From positions 1 to 32,198 of the forward strand of contig JBKPIY010000097.1 of assembly GCA_046730475.1 (NCBI GenBank): a DNA stretch of 32,198 nucleotides. Reading direction: 5' to 3'. The translations under genes were made by a program, and so were the position numbers. Below are positions 1 to 7,242 of this stretch, in pieces; the stretch's first letter is position 1, and every line of letters starts with the position of its first letter. The stretch is from JBKPIY01 sp046730475. GTDB taxonomy: Bacteria; Actinomycetota; Thermoleophilia; Solirubrobacterales; 70-9. The notes under the pieces are model-generated. The model ran no database searches and had not been told where the DNA came from. It saw nothing but the letters and a program-made list of their open reading frames with translations.

Positions 1-535
1 GGTCGGCGATCGTCTTCCCTTCGTAGAGCTCCTCGTTGAAATGCTTCTGGTCCAGCAGCACTTGCTCCGAGGCCCACTTCTTCAGCTGGCCCGCGACGAT
101 CTTCCCGATCACGTTGTCGGGCTTGCCCTCGGCTCGCGCCCTCTCCTCGAAGATCCTGCGTTCACGCTCACGATCCTCCTCCGGAACGTCTTCGAGGGAG
201 ACGTGCTGGGGATTCATCGCCGCGACGTGAATGGCCACCTGGCGGGCAAACTCCTTGAAGTCCTCGTTCCGGGCGACGAAGTCGGTCTCGCACTGGACCT
301 CGACCAGGGCTCCCTTGCGAGCGTCGGCGTGTACGTAGGACGCGACGATCCCCTCTCCGGTGCTGCGGCCGGTTCGCTTCGCGGCCGAAGCGGCGCCCCT
401 CACCCGGAGGATCTCGATCGCCTTCTGGACGTCGCCGTCAGCCTCCTCCAGCGCCTGCTTGCAGTCCATCATCCCGGCGCCGGTGCGCTCGCGAAGAGCC
501 TTGACGTCGGCGGCGCTCACCTTGGTCGCCATCAT
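1..535 (-). CDS. tsf: Elongation factor Ts, N-terminal part (runs off left edge)
   Basis: EF-Ts is the guanine-nucleotide exchange factor that recycles EF-Tu-GDP in the cytoplasm during translation. The translated N-terminus carries the UBA-like helical domain with the family signature LRERTGAGMMDCKQALEEAD at about residues 14-33, and further on the second signature QCETDFVARNEDF. The reading frame stays open to base 1, so about 178 codons of the gene are present and the C-terminus lies outside the window. The ATG at 533-535 overlaps the TGA of rpsB (ATGA), so I chose it; a second in-frame ATG follows at once and could serve instead. The rpsB-tsf pair is the conserved bacterial order and implies cotranscription and translational coupling. 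Confidence 0.96.
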   Translation of the reverse strand, partial: MMATKVSAADVKALRERTGAGMMDCKQALEEADGDVQKAIEILRVRGAASAAKRTGRSTGEGIVASYVHADARKGALVEVQCETDFVARNEDFKEFARQVAIHVAAMNPQHVSLEDVPEEDRERERRIFEERARAEGKPDNVIGKIVAGQLKKWASEQVLLDQKHFNEELYEGKTIAD

Positions 536-1659
536 TGCCCCCCTCCGCTCTCGGCCGGCTGCCTCTCCTGCTCGGGCTCGGAGGGGGCGTCTGCCTGGGC
601 GGGCTCGGCTTCCGGCTCCGGGGGGCCGCCGGCGCCGCCCTCGGCTCCCTCAGGGGCGCCCTCCGGGGCCGCCGGCGCCCCCGGGGCCTGAGCCGCGTCC
701 TCGGCCCGTTCCCGCGGCACCTCGGCCTGCGGCCGTGGCTCGGCCGCCGGCTGCTCGCCCTCCTCCTGAGCGGCAGCCTCCTGGGCCTGCTGGGCTTCCT
801 GGGCCTCGCGGCCCGCCTGGGCGGCCGCCTCGGCCTTGGCGGCTTCCTGGGCCTCGCGGCGCTGTCGCTCTTCCTCCGCCCGGCGCTGTCGCTCTTCCTC
901 CTCCCGGCGGCGGCGGTCCTCTTCCTCGGCACGACGGCGCTCCTCATCGGCGCGACGCTTCTGCTCCTGCACCTGCCACCGGGCGGCGCCCGACTCGATC
1001 GCCTCGCCGAGGGTGCCGATCACCAGCTCGCAGGAGCGGATCGCGTCGTCGTTTCCGGGGACCAGGTAGTCGACCGCGGTCGGGTCGCAGTTGGTGTCGA
1101 CCAGGGCGACAATCGGGATCTCGAGTCGCTCGGCCTCGGCAAGCGCGATCGCCTCGGTCTTCAGGTCGATGATCACGACCGCGTCGGGGAGGCGATCCAT
1201 ATCGACGACGCCGCCGAGGTTGTACTCCAGCTTCCCGAGCTCGCGGTGCATGGACATCCGCTCTTTGGTGGGGAGCAGCTCGAGCTGCCCGCGCTCCTTC
1301 AGGTCGCGAAGCTCGTGCAGCCGCGAGATCCGCTGCTTGATCGTGTTGAAGTTCGTCAGCAGGCCGCCGAGCCACCGGCGATTCACGTACGGCATCCCGC
1401 AACGCTCGGCCCACTCCTGGATCGCGTCGCGCGCCTGCTTCTTGGTGCCGACGAAGAGGACGACGCCGCCCTTGGCAGCCACCTCCCCAACGAAGTCGCG
1501 GGCCCTCTGCAGGAGCTCCTCCGTCTGGAGGAGGTCGATGACGTGGATTCCATCCCGCTCTCCGAAGATGTAGCGGCGCATGCGCGGGTTCCAGCGCCGC
1601 GTCTGGTGACCGAAGTGAAGTCCGGCCTCCAGCAGCTCCTTGACGGCAACGTCGGCCAT
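532..1659 (-). CDS. rpsB: 30S ribosomal protein S2 with long charged C-terminal extension
   Basis: S2 is a late-assembling protein of the 30S subunit. The start MADVAVKELLEAGLHFGHQT and the internal NRRWLGGLLTNFNTIKQR are family signatures, and the normal S2 core covers about residues 1-228. The protein is 375 residues, whereas S2 is typically about 230-270. The extra 145 residues form a highly charged Glu/Arg/Ala-rich stretch (about 231-290), predicted by eye as one long helix or coiled coil, then a Pro/Glu/Ala-rich acidic tail ending in GGGQ. An AGAGGGG Shine-Dalgarno-like run precedes the ATG. It overlaps tsf by 4 bases. The tail has the same base composition as its surroundings and the frame is intact, so it is probably native rather than a frameshift product. 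Confidence 0.96.
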   Translation of the reverse strand: MADVAVKELLEAGLHFGHQTRRWNPRMRRYIFGERDGIHVIDLLQTEELLQRARDFVGEVAAKGGVVLFVGTKKQARDAIQEWAERCGMPYVNRRWLGGLLTNFNTIKQRISRLHELRDLKERGQLELLPTKERMSMHRELGKLEYNLGGVVDMDRLPDAVVIIDLKTEAIALAEAERLEIPIVALVDTNCDPTAVDYLVPGNDDAIRSCELVIGTLGEAIESGAARWQVQEQKRRADEERRRAEEEDRRRREEEERQRRAEEERQRREAQEAAKAEAAAQAGREAQEAQQAQEAAAQEEGEQPAAEPRPQAEVPRERAEDAAQAPGAPAAPEGAPEGAEGGAGGPPEPEAEPAQADAPSEPEQERQPAESGGGQ

Positions 1660-1805
1660 TTGGCCCCTCTCGTTCGCTTTTGCCTACATCACTACGCCCG
1701 CTGCCTCGCTGGGGACCCGGTTTCTGGGCAGCGCCCCGGTCCGGCCGGCGGGGTTCGGATTCAGATTCGGCGGCGCATTGTAGAGCGGATCCGCCAACCG
1801 CCCGC
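1660..1805 (-). promoter_or_regulatory. rpsB leader / promoter region
   Basis: This 146-base gap separates the pseudouridine synthase stop from the rpsB ATG. On the minus strand a good -10 candidate, TACAAT, lies at 1777-1782, which would give a leader of about 110 nt. No convincing -35 stands at the usual distance. A perfect 10-bp palindrome, GCGGATCCGC (1785-1794), lies just upstream of the -10 and could be an operator or chance. The promoter call is an inference from one hexamer. Confidence 0.3.
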
Positions 1806-2441
1806 TCACGGGGTCCGGGCGCGGGCGAGCGCCTCTTGAAGGTCGACCGGGAGCCCGGACTCGAACTCGAGGCGCCGGCCCGAGCCCGGGTGCGTGAAGC
1901 TGAGCCTGGTGGAGTGCAGGAACTGCCGCTTCAGGCCGTGCCGGCCCCTGGCGCCGTACTCGGGATCGCCGGCGACCGGATGGCCGATCGCGGCGAAGTG
2001 GACGCGGATCTGGTGGGTGCGCCCGGTCTCGAGGCGGGCGCGGACGAGGGTATCGGCGGGCAGTGCCTCGGCCACCTCGAAGTGGGTGCGAGCCGCGCGG
2101 GAGGCGGCGCCCCGTATCGCCATCCGCGTCCGCCGCCGGCGATGGCGTCCGAGGGGGGCGTCGATCGTCCCGGTGCGCGATTCGAGCACCCCCTCGACCA
2201 GGGCCAGGTACTCGCGGGTCGCCTGGCGCCCACGAATCTGGGCGGCGAGCGAGGCGTGGGCCGCCTCGTTGCGGGCAACCACCATCAGGCCCGAGGTGTC
2301 GCGGTCGAGGCGGTGGACGATCCCCCGACGCGCGCTCTCACCGCCGCCCGGCAGCTCGCCGAGCAGGTCGACCAGGGTCTCCCCCTTGTACGAGGGCGCC
2401 GGGTGGACCACCAGCCCGGCGGGCTTGTCGACGACGACCAC
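1806..2441 (-). CDS. RluA/RluD-family 23S rRNA pseudouridine synthase
   Basis: Predicted to isomerise specific uridines of 23S rRNA to pseudouridine. The motif HRLDRDTSG at about residues 43-51 carries the catalytic Asp (in RLD), preceded by DKPAGLVVHP at 5-14, both hallmarks of the RluA family. RTHQIRVHFA near residue 148 is the other conserved family motif. No N-terminal S4 domain is encoded. The first conventional in-frame start is GTG 2441, which would trim the first beta strand of the catalytic domain; the frame continues upstream with family-like sequence (PLTVYVDDDV), so initiation at CTG 2463-2465 is possible. The gene follows lspA by about 31 bases (or 7 from the CTG), a common lspA-rluD arrangement. 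RluD specificity is likely from context but unproven. Confidence 0.88.
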   Translation of the reverse strand: MVVVDKPAGLVVHPAPSYKGETLVDLLGELPGGGESARRGIVHRLDRDTSGLMVVARNEAAHASLAAQIRGRQATREYLALVEGVLESRTGTIDAPLGRHRRRRTRMAIRGAASRAARTHFEVAEALPADTLVRARLETGRTHQIRVHFAAIGHPVAGDPEYGARGRHGLKRQFLHSTRLSFTHPGSGRRLEFESGLPVDLQEALARARTP

Positions 2442-2472
2442 GTCATCGTCGACGTAGACGGTCAGGGGCCGG

Positions 2473-2970
2473 TCAGGCAGAGGTGCCCTCCCCCTCCCCC
2501 TCGCGCTCCCGATCCCTGGAGGGCGCGTCGCCTCTCAGGTAGGCGACGAGTAGAACCGCCACCCCGGCGGTGATCGCGAGATCGGCGAGGTTGAAGGTGG
2601 GCCAGGCGGGAAGGTGGATGAAGTCGGTGACCGAGCCCTGGCGGACCCGGTCGGCGAGGTTGCCGACGGCGCCGCCGACCAGCAAGCCGGCCGCCAGCCA
2701 GATCGCGGGACTCCGAACCTGGTGGGCGATGAACCCGAGCAGCAGGACCACCGCGGACACCGCGACCGCGATCAGGACCGGCGACCCGTCGCCGGCGAGG
2801 CCGAAGGCGATGCCCGTGTTGTGGGTCCGCTCGAAAGCGAGCACCGGGAGGACATGGACGCGGTCCCCGGCGGCGACGAGGGAGTCGGCGAGCGCCTTGG
2901 TCGCCTGATCGACCGCGACCACGACGCCGCAGATCACCAACGCGACGCGGGGGCCGAGCCGGGCGCTCAC
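2473..2970 (-). CDS. lspA: Lipoprotein signal peptidase (signal peptidase II)
   Basis: An inner-membrane aspartyl protease that cleaves the signal peptide of diacylated prolipoproteins. The 165-residue protein has the family's four hydrophobic segments. It shows DQATK at 21-25, the conserved ERTHNTGIAFG at 47-57, and the catalytic region GNLADRVRQGSVTDFIHL with FNLAD, giving catalytic Asp candidates D116 and D130. I chose GTG 2968-2970 because it overlaps the yggT stop (GTGA) and gives the usual length; the frame runs further upstream but that part reads as non-membrane sequence antisense to nothing useful. The C-terminus ends in a charged Arg/Glu/Gly run whose GGAGGG bases may also serve as the ribosome-binding site for the next gene. 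Confidence 0.94.
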   Translation of the reverse strand: MSARLGPRVALVICGVVVAVDQATKALADSLVAAGDRVHVLPVLAFERTHNTGIAFGLAGDGSPVLIAVAVSAVVLLLGFIAHQVRSPAIWLAAGLLVGGAVGNLADRVRQGSVTDFIHLPAWPTFNLADLAITAGVAVLLVAYLRGDAPSRDREREGEGEGTSA

Positions 2971-3269
2971 CCCTCGATCAGCGCGACGATCACGCGCTGG
3001 AGGATGAAGAGCACGAACACGGCGATGATCGGGCTGATGTCCACGGCGAACCCGCGTCCGATCGGGGGTAGAACCCGCCGGAAGAGGCTCAGGTAGGGGT
3101 CGGTGACCTGGTGGACGAAATCGATCGACGCCCGCAGCCATCGGTAGTAGGGGATCCGCGGGATCCACGAGAGAAGCACCCTGATGAAGATCAGGACGAT
3201 GTAGACGAGGAAGAGCGCGTTGACGTAGTCCGCGATGTTCCCGCGGGTAAGGGCAACCAGCACCGTCAT
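2967..3269 (-). CDS. YggT-family membrane protein
   Basis: A 100-residue protein with two hydrophobic blocks (about residues 15-35 and 77-96) flanking the conserved loop FVHQVTDPYLSLFRRVLPP, which identifies the YggT (YlmG) family. These proteins lie in or near the division cluster of many bacteria and chloroplast relatives affect nucleoid and division organisation; the biochemical role is not settled. ATG 3267-3269 overlaps the proC stop as ATGA, and its own stop overlaps lspA, so the three genes are translationally coupled. In many actinobacteria divIVA follows yggT; here lspA follows directly. Confidence 0.9.
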   Translation of the reverse strand: MTVLVALTRGNIADYVNALFLVYIVLIFIRVLLSWIPRIPYYRWLRASIDFVHQVTDPYLSLFRRVLPPIGRGFAVDISPIIAVFVLFILQRVIVALIEG

Positions 3270-4033
3270 CCGCGCATCCGGGTCAGCGAGGCGGCAACCG
3301 CCTCGAAGATCGCGGCGCGGACACCGCCCCGCTCCAAGGCGGCGACGCCCGCCGCCGTCGACCCGCCCGGCGAGCTCACGGCGCGGCGGACCCGGAGCGT
3401 GTGGTGCTCCTCGAGCAGGGCGGCGGTCCCCGCGAAGGTCTCGGTCACCATCTGGCGGGCCTGCTCCTCGGGGACGCCCTGCTGGACGCCGGCATCGGTA
3501 AGCGCCTCGGCAAACAGCGCGATGTAGGCCGGCGAACAGCCCATCAGCGCCGTCGCCGGGTCCATCAGCTCCTCGGCGAGCTCGATTCCGAGCCCGAGCA
3601 GGGCGATCAGCTCCCGGACCCGCTCCCGAACCGCATCTTCGACCCCCTCGGCCGCCGTCCAGCAGATCACTCCCCGGCGCACCTCGACGGCGACGTTCGG
3701 CATCGTCCGGATTACCGCGACGCCGGGAAGAGCCTCGCGCAGACGCGCGAGCGAGGTGGCGCCAAGGACCGAGAGCACGGGCTTGCCGGCTCCGACGACC
3801 TCCGCCGCGACAGCATCGAGCTTTGCGGGCTTGACGGCGAGGACGACCAGATCGGCGGCTTTGGCCAGCTCCGCGTTGTCCCCCGGTGCCTCGGCGCCCA
3901 GCTCGGCGGCGAGCCGTTCAGCCCGGCCCGATCCCGCGTCCGTGAGCAGCAGCTCGGGACCCCCGTCGGCTGCTGCCCACCCGCGAGCCATCGCCGAGGC
4001 CATGTTGCCGGCGCCGATGATCCCGACTTTCAC
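3266..4033 (-). CDS. proC: Pyrroline-5-carboxylate reductase
   Basis: Catalyses the NAD(P)H-dependent reduction of 1-pyrroline-5-carboxylate to L-proline, the last step of proline synthesis. The N-terminal Rossmann motif VGIIGAGNMASAM (residues 3-15), AVKPAKL in the middle, and the C-terminal dimerisation domain with SSPGGSTAAGVAALERGG (the P5CR signature) are all present; 255 residues is about the usual 260-280. The start is GTG at 4031-4033, 28 bases after the sepF stop. Its placement between sepF and yggT is a recurring actinobacterial and firmicute arrangement. Confidence 0.95.
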   Translation of the reverse strand: MKVGIIGAGNMASAMARGWAAADGGPELLLTDAGSGRAERLAAELGAEAPGDNAELAKAADLVVLAVKPAKLDAVAAEVVGAGKPVLSVLGATSLARLREALPGVAVIRTMPNVAVEVRRGVICWTAAEGVEDAVRERVRELIALLGLGIELAEELMDPATALMGCSPAYIALFAEALTDAGVQQGVPEEQARQMVTETFAGTAALLEEHHTLRVRRAVSSPGGSTAAGVAALERGGVRAAIFEAVAASLTRMRG

Positions 4034-4061
4034 GGCGCGAACTCTAGGCGCTGCGCGGAGG

Positions 4062-4610
4062 CTAGCTCTGGTTGAAGAATCCGCCCTCGAGGATCCGGGC
4101 CTTCTCCTCGGCCGAGACCTCCACGTTGCGCGGGGTCAGCAGGAAGATGCCCTGGGCGATCCGCTGCATCCCGCCGCCGAGGGCATAGGTCATCCCCGAG
4201 GAGAAGTCGATCAGTCGCTTGGCGAGCTCGCGGTCGGTCGACTGGAGGTTGATGATCACCGGTTTCGAGCGCTTGAACTCGTCGGCGACCTGCTGGGCGT
4301 CGTTGAAGTTGCGCGGGGTGACCACGTGCATGGAGAAGTCCGAGCCGCCGTTTCCGCCCGGCACCGACCGAGGGCCGCGGCCCCGCCTGCGGGGCGTCGG
4401 CTCGTCCTCGCCGAAGATGTCGTCGATGTCGTCCCGGCGCGATGCCCGCACTCCGCGTGAGCGAGAGGGAGCGACCTCGCGGACCGGCTCGTCGAGGGGT
4501 GCCAGCTCGGTGCCGGTGTCCCCCTCCTCGTAGGCGCCCTCCTCGATGTAGTCGCCCTCGACGAGGCCGAAGTACTCGAGCGCGCGCCTCCATGTATCTC
4601 GAATCGCCAT
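4062..4610 (-). CDS. sepF: Cell division protein SepF
   Basis: SepF binds the FtsZ C-terminal tail and the membrane and helps align FtsZ filaments at the septum. The first residues (MAIRDTWRRALEYFGL) form the membrane-binding amphipathic helix, followed by an acidic and basic linker (about 17-90) and the conserved core from VVTPRNFNDAQQVADEFK through VIINLQSTD to FSSGMTYALGG and IFLLTPRNV. Length of 182 residues fits actinobacterial SepF. ATG 4610 starts directly at the amphipathic helix. It follows the YggS gene by 54 bases and precedes proC by 28. The presence of SepF indicates an FtsZ-dividing bacterium even though ftsZ is not in the window. Confidence 0.95.
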   Translation of the reverse strand: MAIRDTWRRALEYFGLVEGDYIEEGAYEEGDTGTELAPLDEPVREVAPSRSRGVRASRRDDIDDIFGEDEPTPRRRGRGPRSVPGGNGGSDFSMHVVTPRNFNDAQQVADEFKRSKPVIINLQSTDRELAKRLIDFSSGMTYALGGGMQRIAQGIFLLTPRNVEVSAEEKARILEGGFFNQS

Positions 4611-4664
4611 TTGGGCCTCAGGTTCGGCCTTGCGGCCGGGATTCCTGCCCGTGATTATGGCGAC

Positions 4665-5297
4665 TTAACGGAACAGGACCTCGCCGAGCCGCACGATCGT
4701 CGCCCCCTCCTCGACCGCCACCCGCCAGTCCTGGCTGGAGCCCATCGAGAGCCGCGCGAGGCGGTGCTCGGCGGCCAGCTCCGCCAGGCGAGCGAAGAAC
4801 GGGCGCGAGGCCTCAGGATCCTCGGTGAACGGCGGCATCGTCATCAGGCCGGAGACGGGGACCGGGCAACGCTCGATGAAGGCGGTGAGCTCGCCCGGCG
4901 GCACCCCGCTCTTGCTCTCCTCGCCGCTCAGGTTTACCTCTACCAGGACCTCGGTCTCAGCCGTCCCGTGCCGCCCGAGCTGCTCGAGCGCGGAGTCGGT
5001 GGCGAGCGAGTGGATCAGGCGGACGCGGGGCAGGATCCGCTTCACCTTGCGGCTCTGGAGGTTGCCGATGAAGTCCCAGGTGAACGAGTCTCGCCACCGC
5101 GCTTGCTTCGTCTCCAGGTCCTGAAGGCGGTTCTCGCCCACCAGCTCCACCCCGCCCTCGGCGAGCGCTCCCATCTCCTCGACCGGGACGTACTTGGTCG
5201 TGGCCAGGATCTCGACGTCGGCGCCAACGAGGGCCCGGACTCCATCGAGGTTCGCGCGGACCCGGTTGGGGTCGATTCCGGTGATCGGCTCAACCAT
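4665..5297 (-). CDS. YggS/PLPBP family pyridoxal-phosphate homeostasis protein
   Basis: A single-domain PLP-binding protein of the alanine-racemase N-terminal (TIM-barrel) fold that buffers PLP and affects amino-acid and keto-acid balance; it is not known to be catalytic. Family landmarks are ATTKYVP with the PLP-binding lysine at about K35, ENRLQD, WDFIGNLQSRKVK, LVEVNLSGEESKSGV, GLMTM and LSMGSSQDW near the C-terminus. The frame is open far upstream, but that part is antisense-like sequence inside pgeF; ATG 5295-5297 gives a 210-residue protein, close to the family norm, and overlaps the pgeF stop by 8 bases. Confidence 0.93.
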   Translation of the reverse strand: MVEPITGIDPNRVRANLDGVRALVGADVEILATTKYVPVEEMGALAEGGVELVGENRLQDLETKQARWRDSFTWDFIGNLQSRKVKRILPRVRLIHSLATDSALEQLGRHGTAETEVLVEVNLSGEESKSGVPPGELTAFIERCPVPVSGLMTMPPFTEDPEASRPFFARLAELAAEHRLARLSMGSSQDWRVAVEEGATIVRLGEVLFR

Positions 5298-6045
5298 CGC
5301 CGTTGCCCCGGGAGTCGAGCCAGGCGAGCCCCGCCTGACGACCGGTCCGCTCCCCGTCGCGACGGTGGGAGAAGAAAAGCTCGGGGTTGCACCTCGTGCA
5401 CAGCCCCGCCACCTCGACCTCCGCGACGCCGGCCTCGGCCAGCTGGCGCCGGGCGATCGCCACCAGGTCGAGCATGCGCCCCGAGGCCGCCGCGGGGACC
5501 GACTCGAACGCCGCCAGCACCTCCTCTGCGACCGCGTAGCAACAGGACCCGATGCCGGGGCCGATTGCCGCCGCGCCCGCATCGACCGCCCGCGCCGTCT
5601 CCGCCGCCAGTCCCGCCGCCAGCCCCCGCCAGCCGCAATGCGCCATCGCCACCCCGCCCGGCCCGGCGAGGGCGATCGGAAGGCAGTCGGCGACCATCAC
5701 CAGCGGCGTCAGCTCGGGCTCGGCGGTGGCGTGGGCGTCGACCTCGTCCGGGCTGCGAACGGCATCGGCGAACACTCGAGGGCTCTGCGCCGCCCGGTGC
5801 CAGCGGAGCTGATCGCCGTGCACCTGGCGACCCATCACCACTCGGGCCGGGTCGCGGCCGAGCGCCGCCGCCAGGCGCCGGCGGTTCTCGCGCACCGCAC
5901 CGGGATCGTCGCCCGTCATCACCGCGACGTTGAGGCTCTCATAGGGGTCGCTGCTGACCCCTCCGAGCCGGGTCGAGAAGGCCGCTCGGGCGCCGTCGAG
6001 GGTCGCCTCGAGCCAGCGCACGCCCTGTTGCTCTCGCCACTCCAC
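5290..6045 (-). CDS. pgeF: Peptidoglycan editing factor PgeF / laccase-domain (DUF152) protein
   Basis: Members of this family (YfiH/YlmD) are zinc-dependent enzymes; in E. coli PgeF removes wrongly incorporated L-Ser from peptidoglycan precursors, and other members act on purine nucleosides. The sequence shows the three metal-ligand motifs in order: GRQVHG (about H76), VADCLPI (C121) and AHCGWRGLAAG (H136). GTG 6043-6045 was chosen because it lies 10 bases after the cca stop and gives 251 residues; a longer reading frame upstream lies antisense-like within cca. It overlaps the YggS gene by 8 bases, and the pgeF-yggS-sepF order is conserved in actinobacteria, usually directly after ftsZ. Confidence 0.92.
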   Translation of the reverse strand: MEWREQQGVRWLEATLDGARAAFSTRLGGVSSDPYESLNVAVMTGDDPGAVRENRRRLAAALGRDPARVVMGRQVHGDQLRWHRAAQSPRVFADAVRSPDEVDAHATAEPELTPLVMVADCLPIALAGPGGVAMAHCGWRGLAAGLAAETARAVDAGAAAIGPGIGSCCYAVAEEVLAAFESVPAAASGRMLDLVAIARRQLAEAGVAEVEVAGLCTRCNPELFFSHRRDGERTGRQAGLAWLDSRGNGDG

Positions 6046-6055
6046 CCCGGTGAGG

Positions 6056-7210
6056 CTAGTGGTCGCGCTTCTCGGCCCCCTGCGCCGCCTCGAGCGCCAC
6101 CCGCAGCTCCTGCTCGGCGCCCGAGATCTCCCCGTTGAGCTTCGCCTCGAGGGCGGCATCCAGGCCGAGGCCGATCGCGGGCCCCTCTGGGACGCCGGCG
6201 TCGATCAGGTCGAAGCCGTCGATCTCGAGCTCGTAGTGGCGAAGCCGGGCGACGTAGTCGTCGAGCCACGCGGCGCCCGAGGCTCGCGCCAGCGCCAGCA
6301 CCTCGGCCGCGTGGCCAGAGGCGAGGTAGACCGACTCGGCTGCCGAACCGGGCCTCGCGCGGGCGAGCTTGCCGGCCCGGCGGCGCAGCTGAAGGGGGCG
6401 GTCGCCCGGAGCGACCGCGAGCAGGATCGCGGTCTCGCGGTCGGCGTACTCCGCCCATTCGCTTCGCTCGAACACGCGCTCGAGCGCCGCCGCCAGCCGC
6501 GGGCCCTTCCCGAGTTCGAGCAGCCCCCAGCTCGCGATCAGCTCGAGCGCCGCGCTCGGCCGCGACTCGGCGGCGATCCGGGCGAGCTCGGCGATCACCC
6601 TGTCTCCGGAGACGGTCGAGAGGTCGGCCTCCGCGAGCAGCGCCTCGGTGCCCGGTTCGAGCGCGAACCGGAACCGGGCGGCGTAGCGGGCACCGCGGAG
6701 CGCCCGGGTGGGATCGTCAGCGAAGGAGCGCTCGTGCAGCACCCGGAGCAGCCCGGCGCGGAGATCGTCGAGGCCGCCCCGGGGGTCGATCAGCTCCGGG
6801 GTGCCCCTGAGCGGCACCGCCATCGCGTTGACCGTGAAGTCGCGCCGGGCGAGGTCCTCGGCGAGCGGCGCCGGGCGCACCTCCGGAAGGGCGCCCGGAT
6901 GGGGGTAGCTCTCCGCCCGGGTGCGGGCGATGTCGACCTCGAGCTCTCCGATCCGGACGCTCGCGGTGGAGAAGCGATCGTGCTCGACCATCTCGCCGCC
7001 GAGGGCGGCGGCGAGAGGCCGGACATCGCCCTCCACGGCGAGGTCGAGGTCGGCGCGGAGGCGACCGAGGAGCAGATCGCGCACCACCCCTCCCACCAGG
7101 TAAACCTGGGCGCCGCCGGCAGCCCGTCGCAGCTCCGCGATCCCAGGCAGGGAGCTCAGGCGCTCGCCCAGCTTGGCCGGGTCGATCTCGTGGCTCTCTT
7201 GAGCGGGCAC
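6056..7210 (-). CDS. CCA tRNA nucleotidyltransferase / poly(A) polymerase family (class II)
   Basis: Class II nucleotidyltransferases of this family add or repair the 3'-CCA end of tRNA. The head domain is clear: LVGGVVRDLLLGR (38-50), the metal-binding DLD at about 54-56, RRDFTVNAMAV (122-132) and DPTRALRGARYAARF, the tRNA/NTP-recognition region. No C-terminal HD phosphohydrolase domain is evident in the 384 residues. The start is GTG 7208-7210 with AGGAGA about 10 bases upstream. In many actinobacteria cca lies elsewhere; here it occupies the place before pgeF where ftsZ often stands. A-adding versus CCA-adding specificity cannot be settled from sequence by eye. Confidence 0.9.
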   Translation of the reverse strand: MPAQESHEIDPAKLGERLSSLPGIAELRRAAGGAQVYLVGGVVRDLLLGRLRADLDLAVEGDVRPLAAALGGEMVEHDRFSTASVRIGELEVDIARTRAESYPHPGALPEVRPAPLAEDLARRDFTVNAMAVPLRGTPELIDPRGGLDDLRAGLLRVLHERSFADDPTRALRGARYAARFRFALEPGTEALLAEADLSTVSGDRVIAELARIAAESRPSAALELIASWGLLELGKGPRLAAALERVFERSEWAEYADRETAILLAVAPGDRPLQLRRRAGKLARARPGSAAESVYLASGHAAEVLALARASGAAWLDDYVARLRHYELEIDGFDLIDAGVPEGPAIGLGLDAALEAKLNGEISGAEQELRVALEAAQGAEKRDH

Positions 7211-7242
7211 TTACCGGCTTCTCCTACCATGTTCGCCTCCCA

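Noticed and set aside
1785..1794. Palindrome GCGGATCCGC upstream of rpsB as an operator
   Set aside because: Ten-base GC-rich palindromes are frequent at this composition; no second copy or known binding pattern supports it.
535..1839. Long plus-strand frame opposite rpsB
   Set aside because: High third-position GC keeps antisense frames open; the translation is Leu/Gly/Arg-rich with no domain, while the minus strand encodes clear S2.
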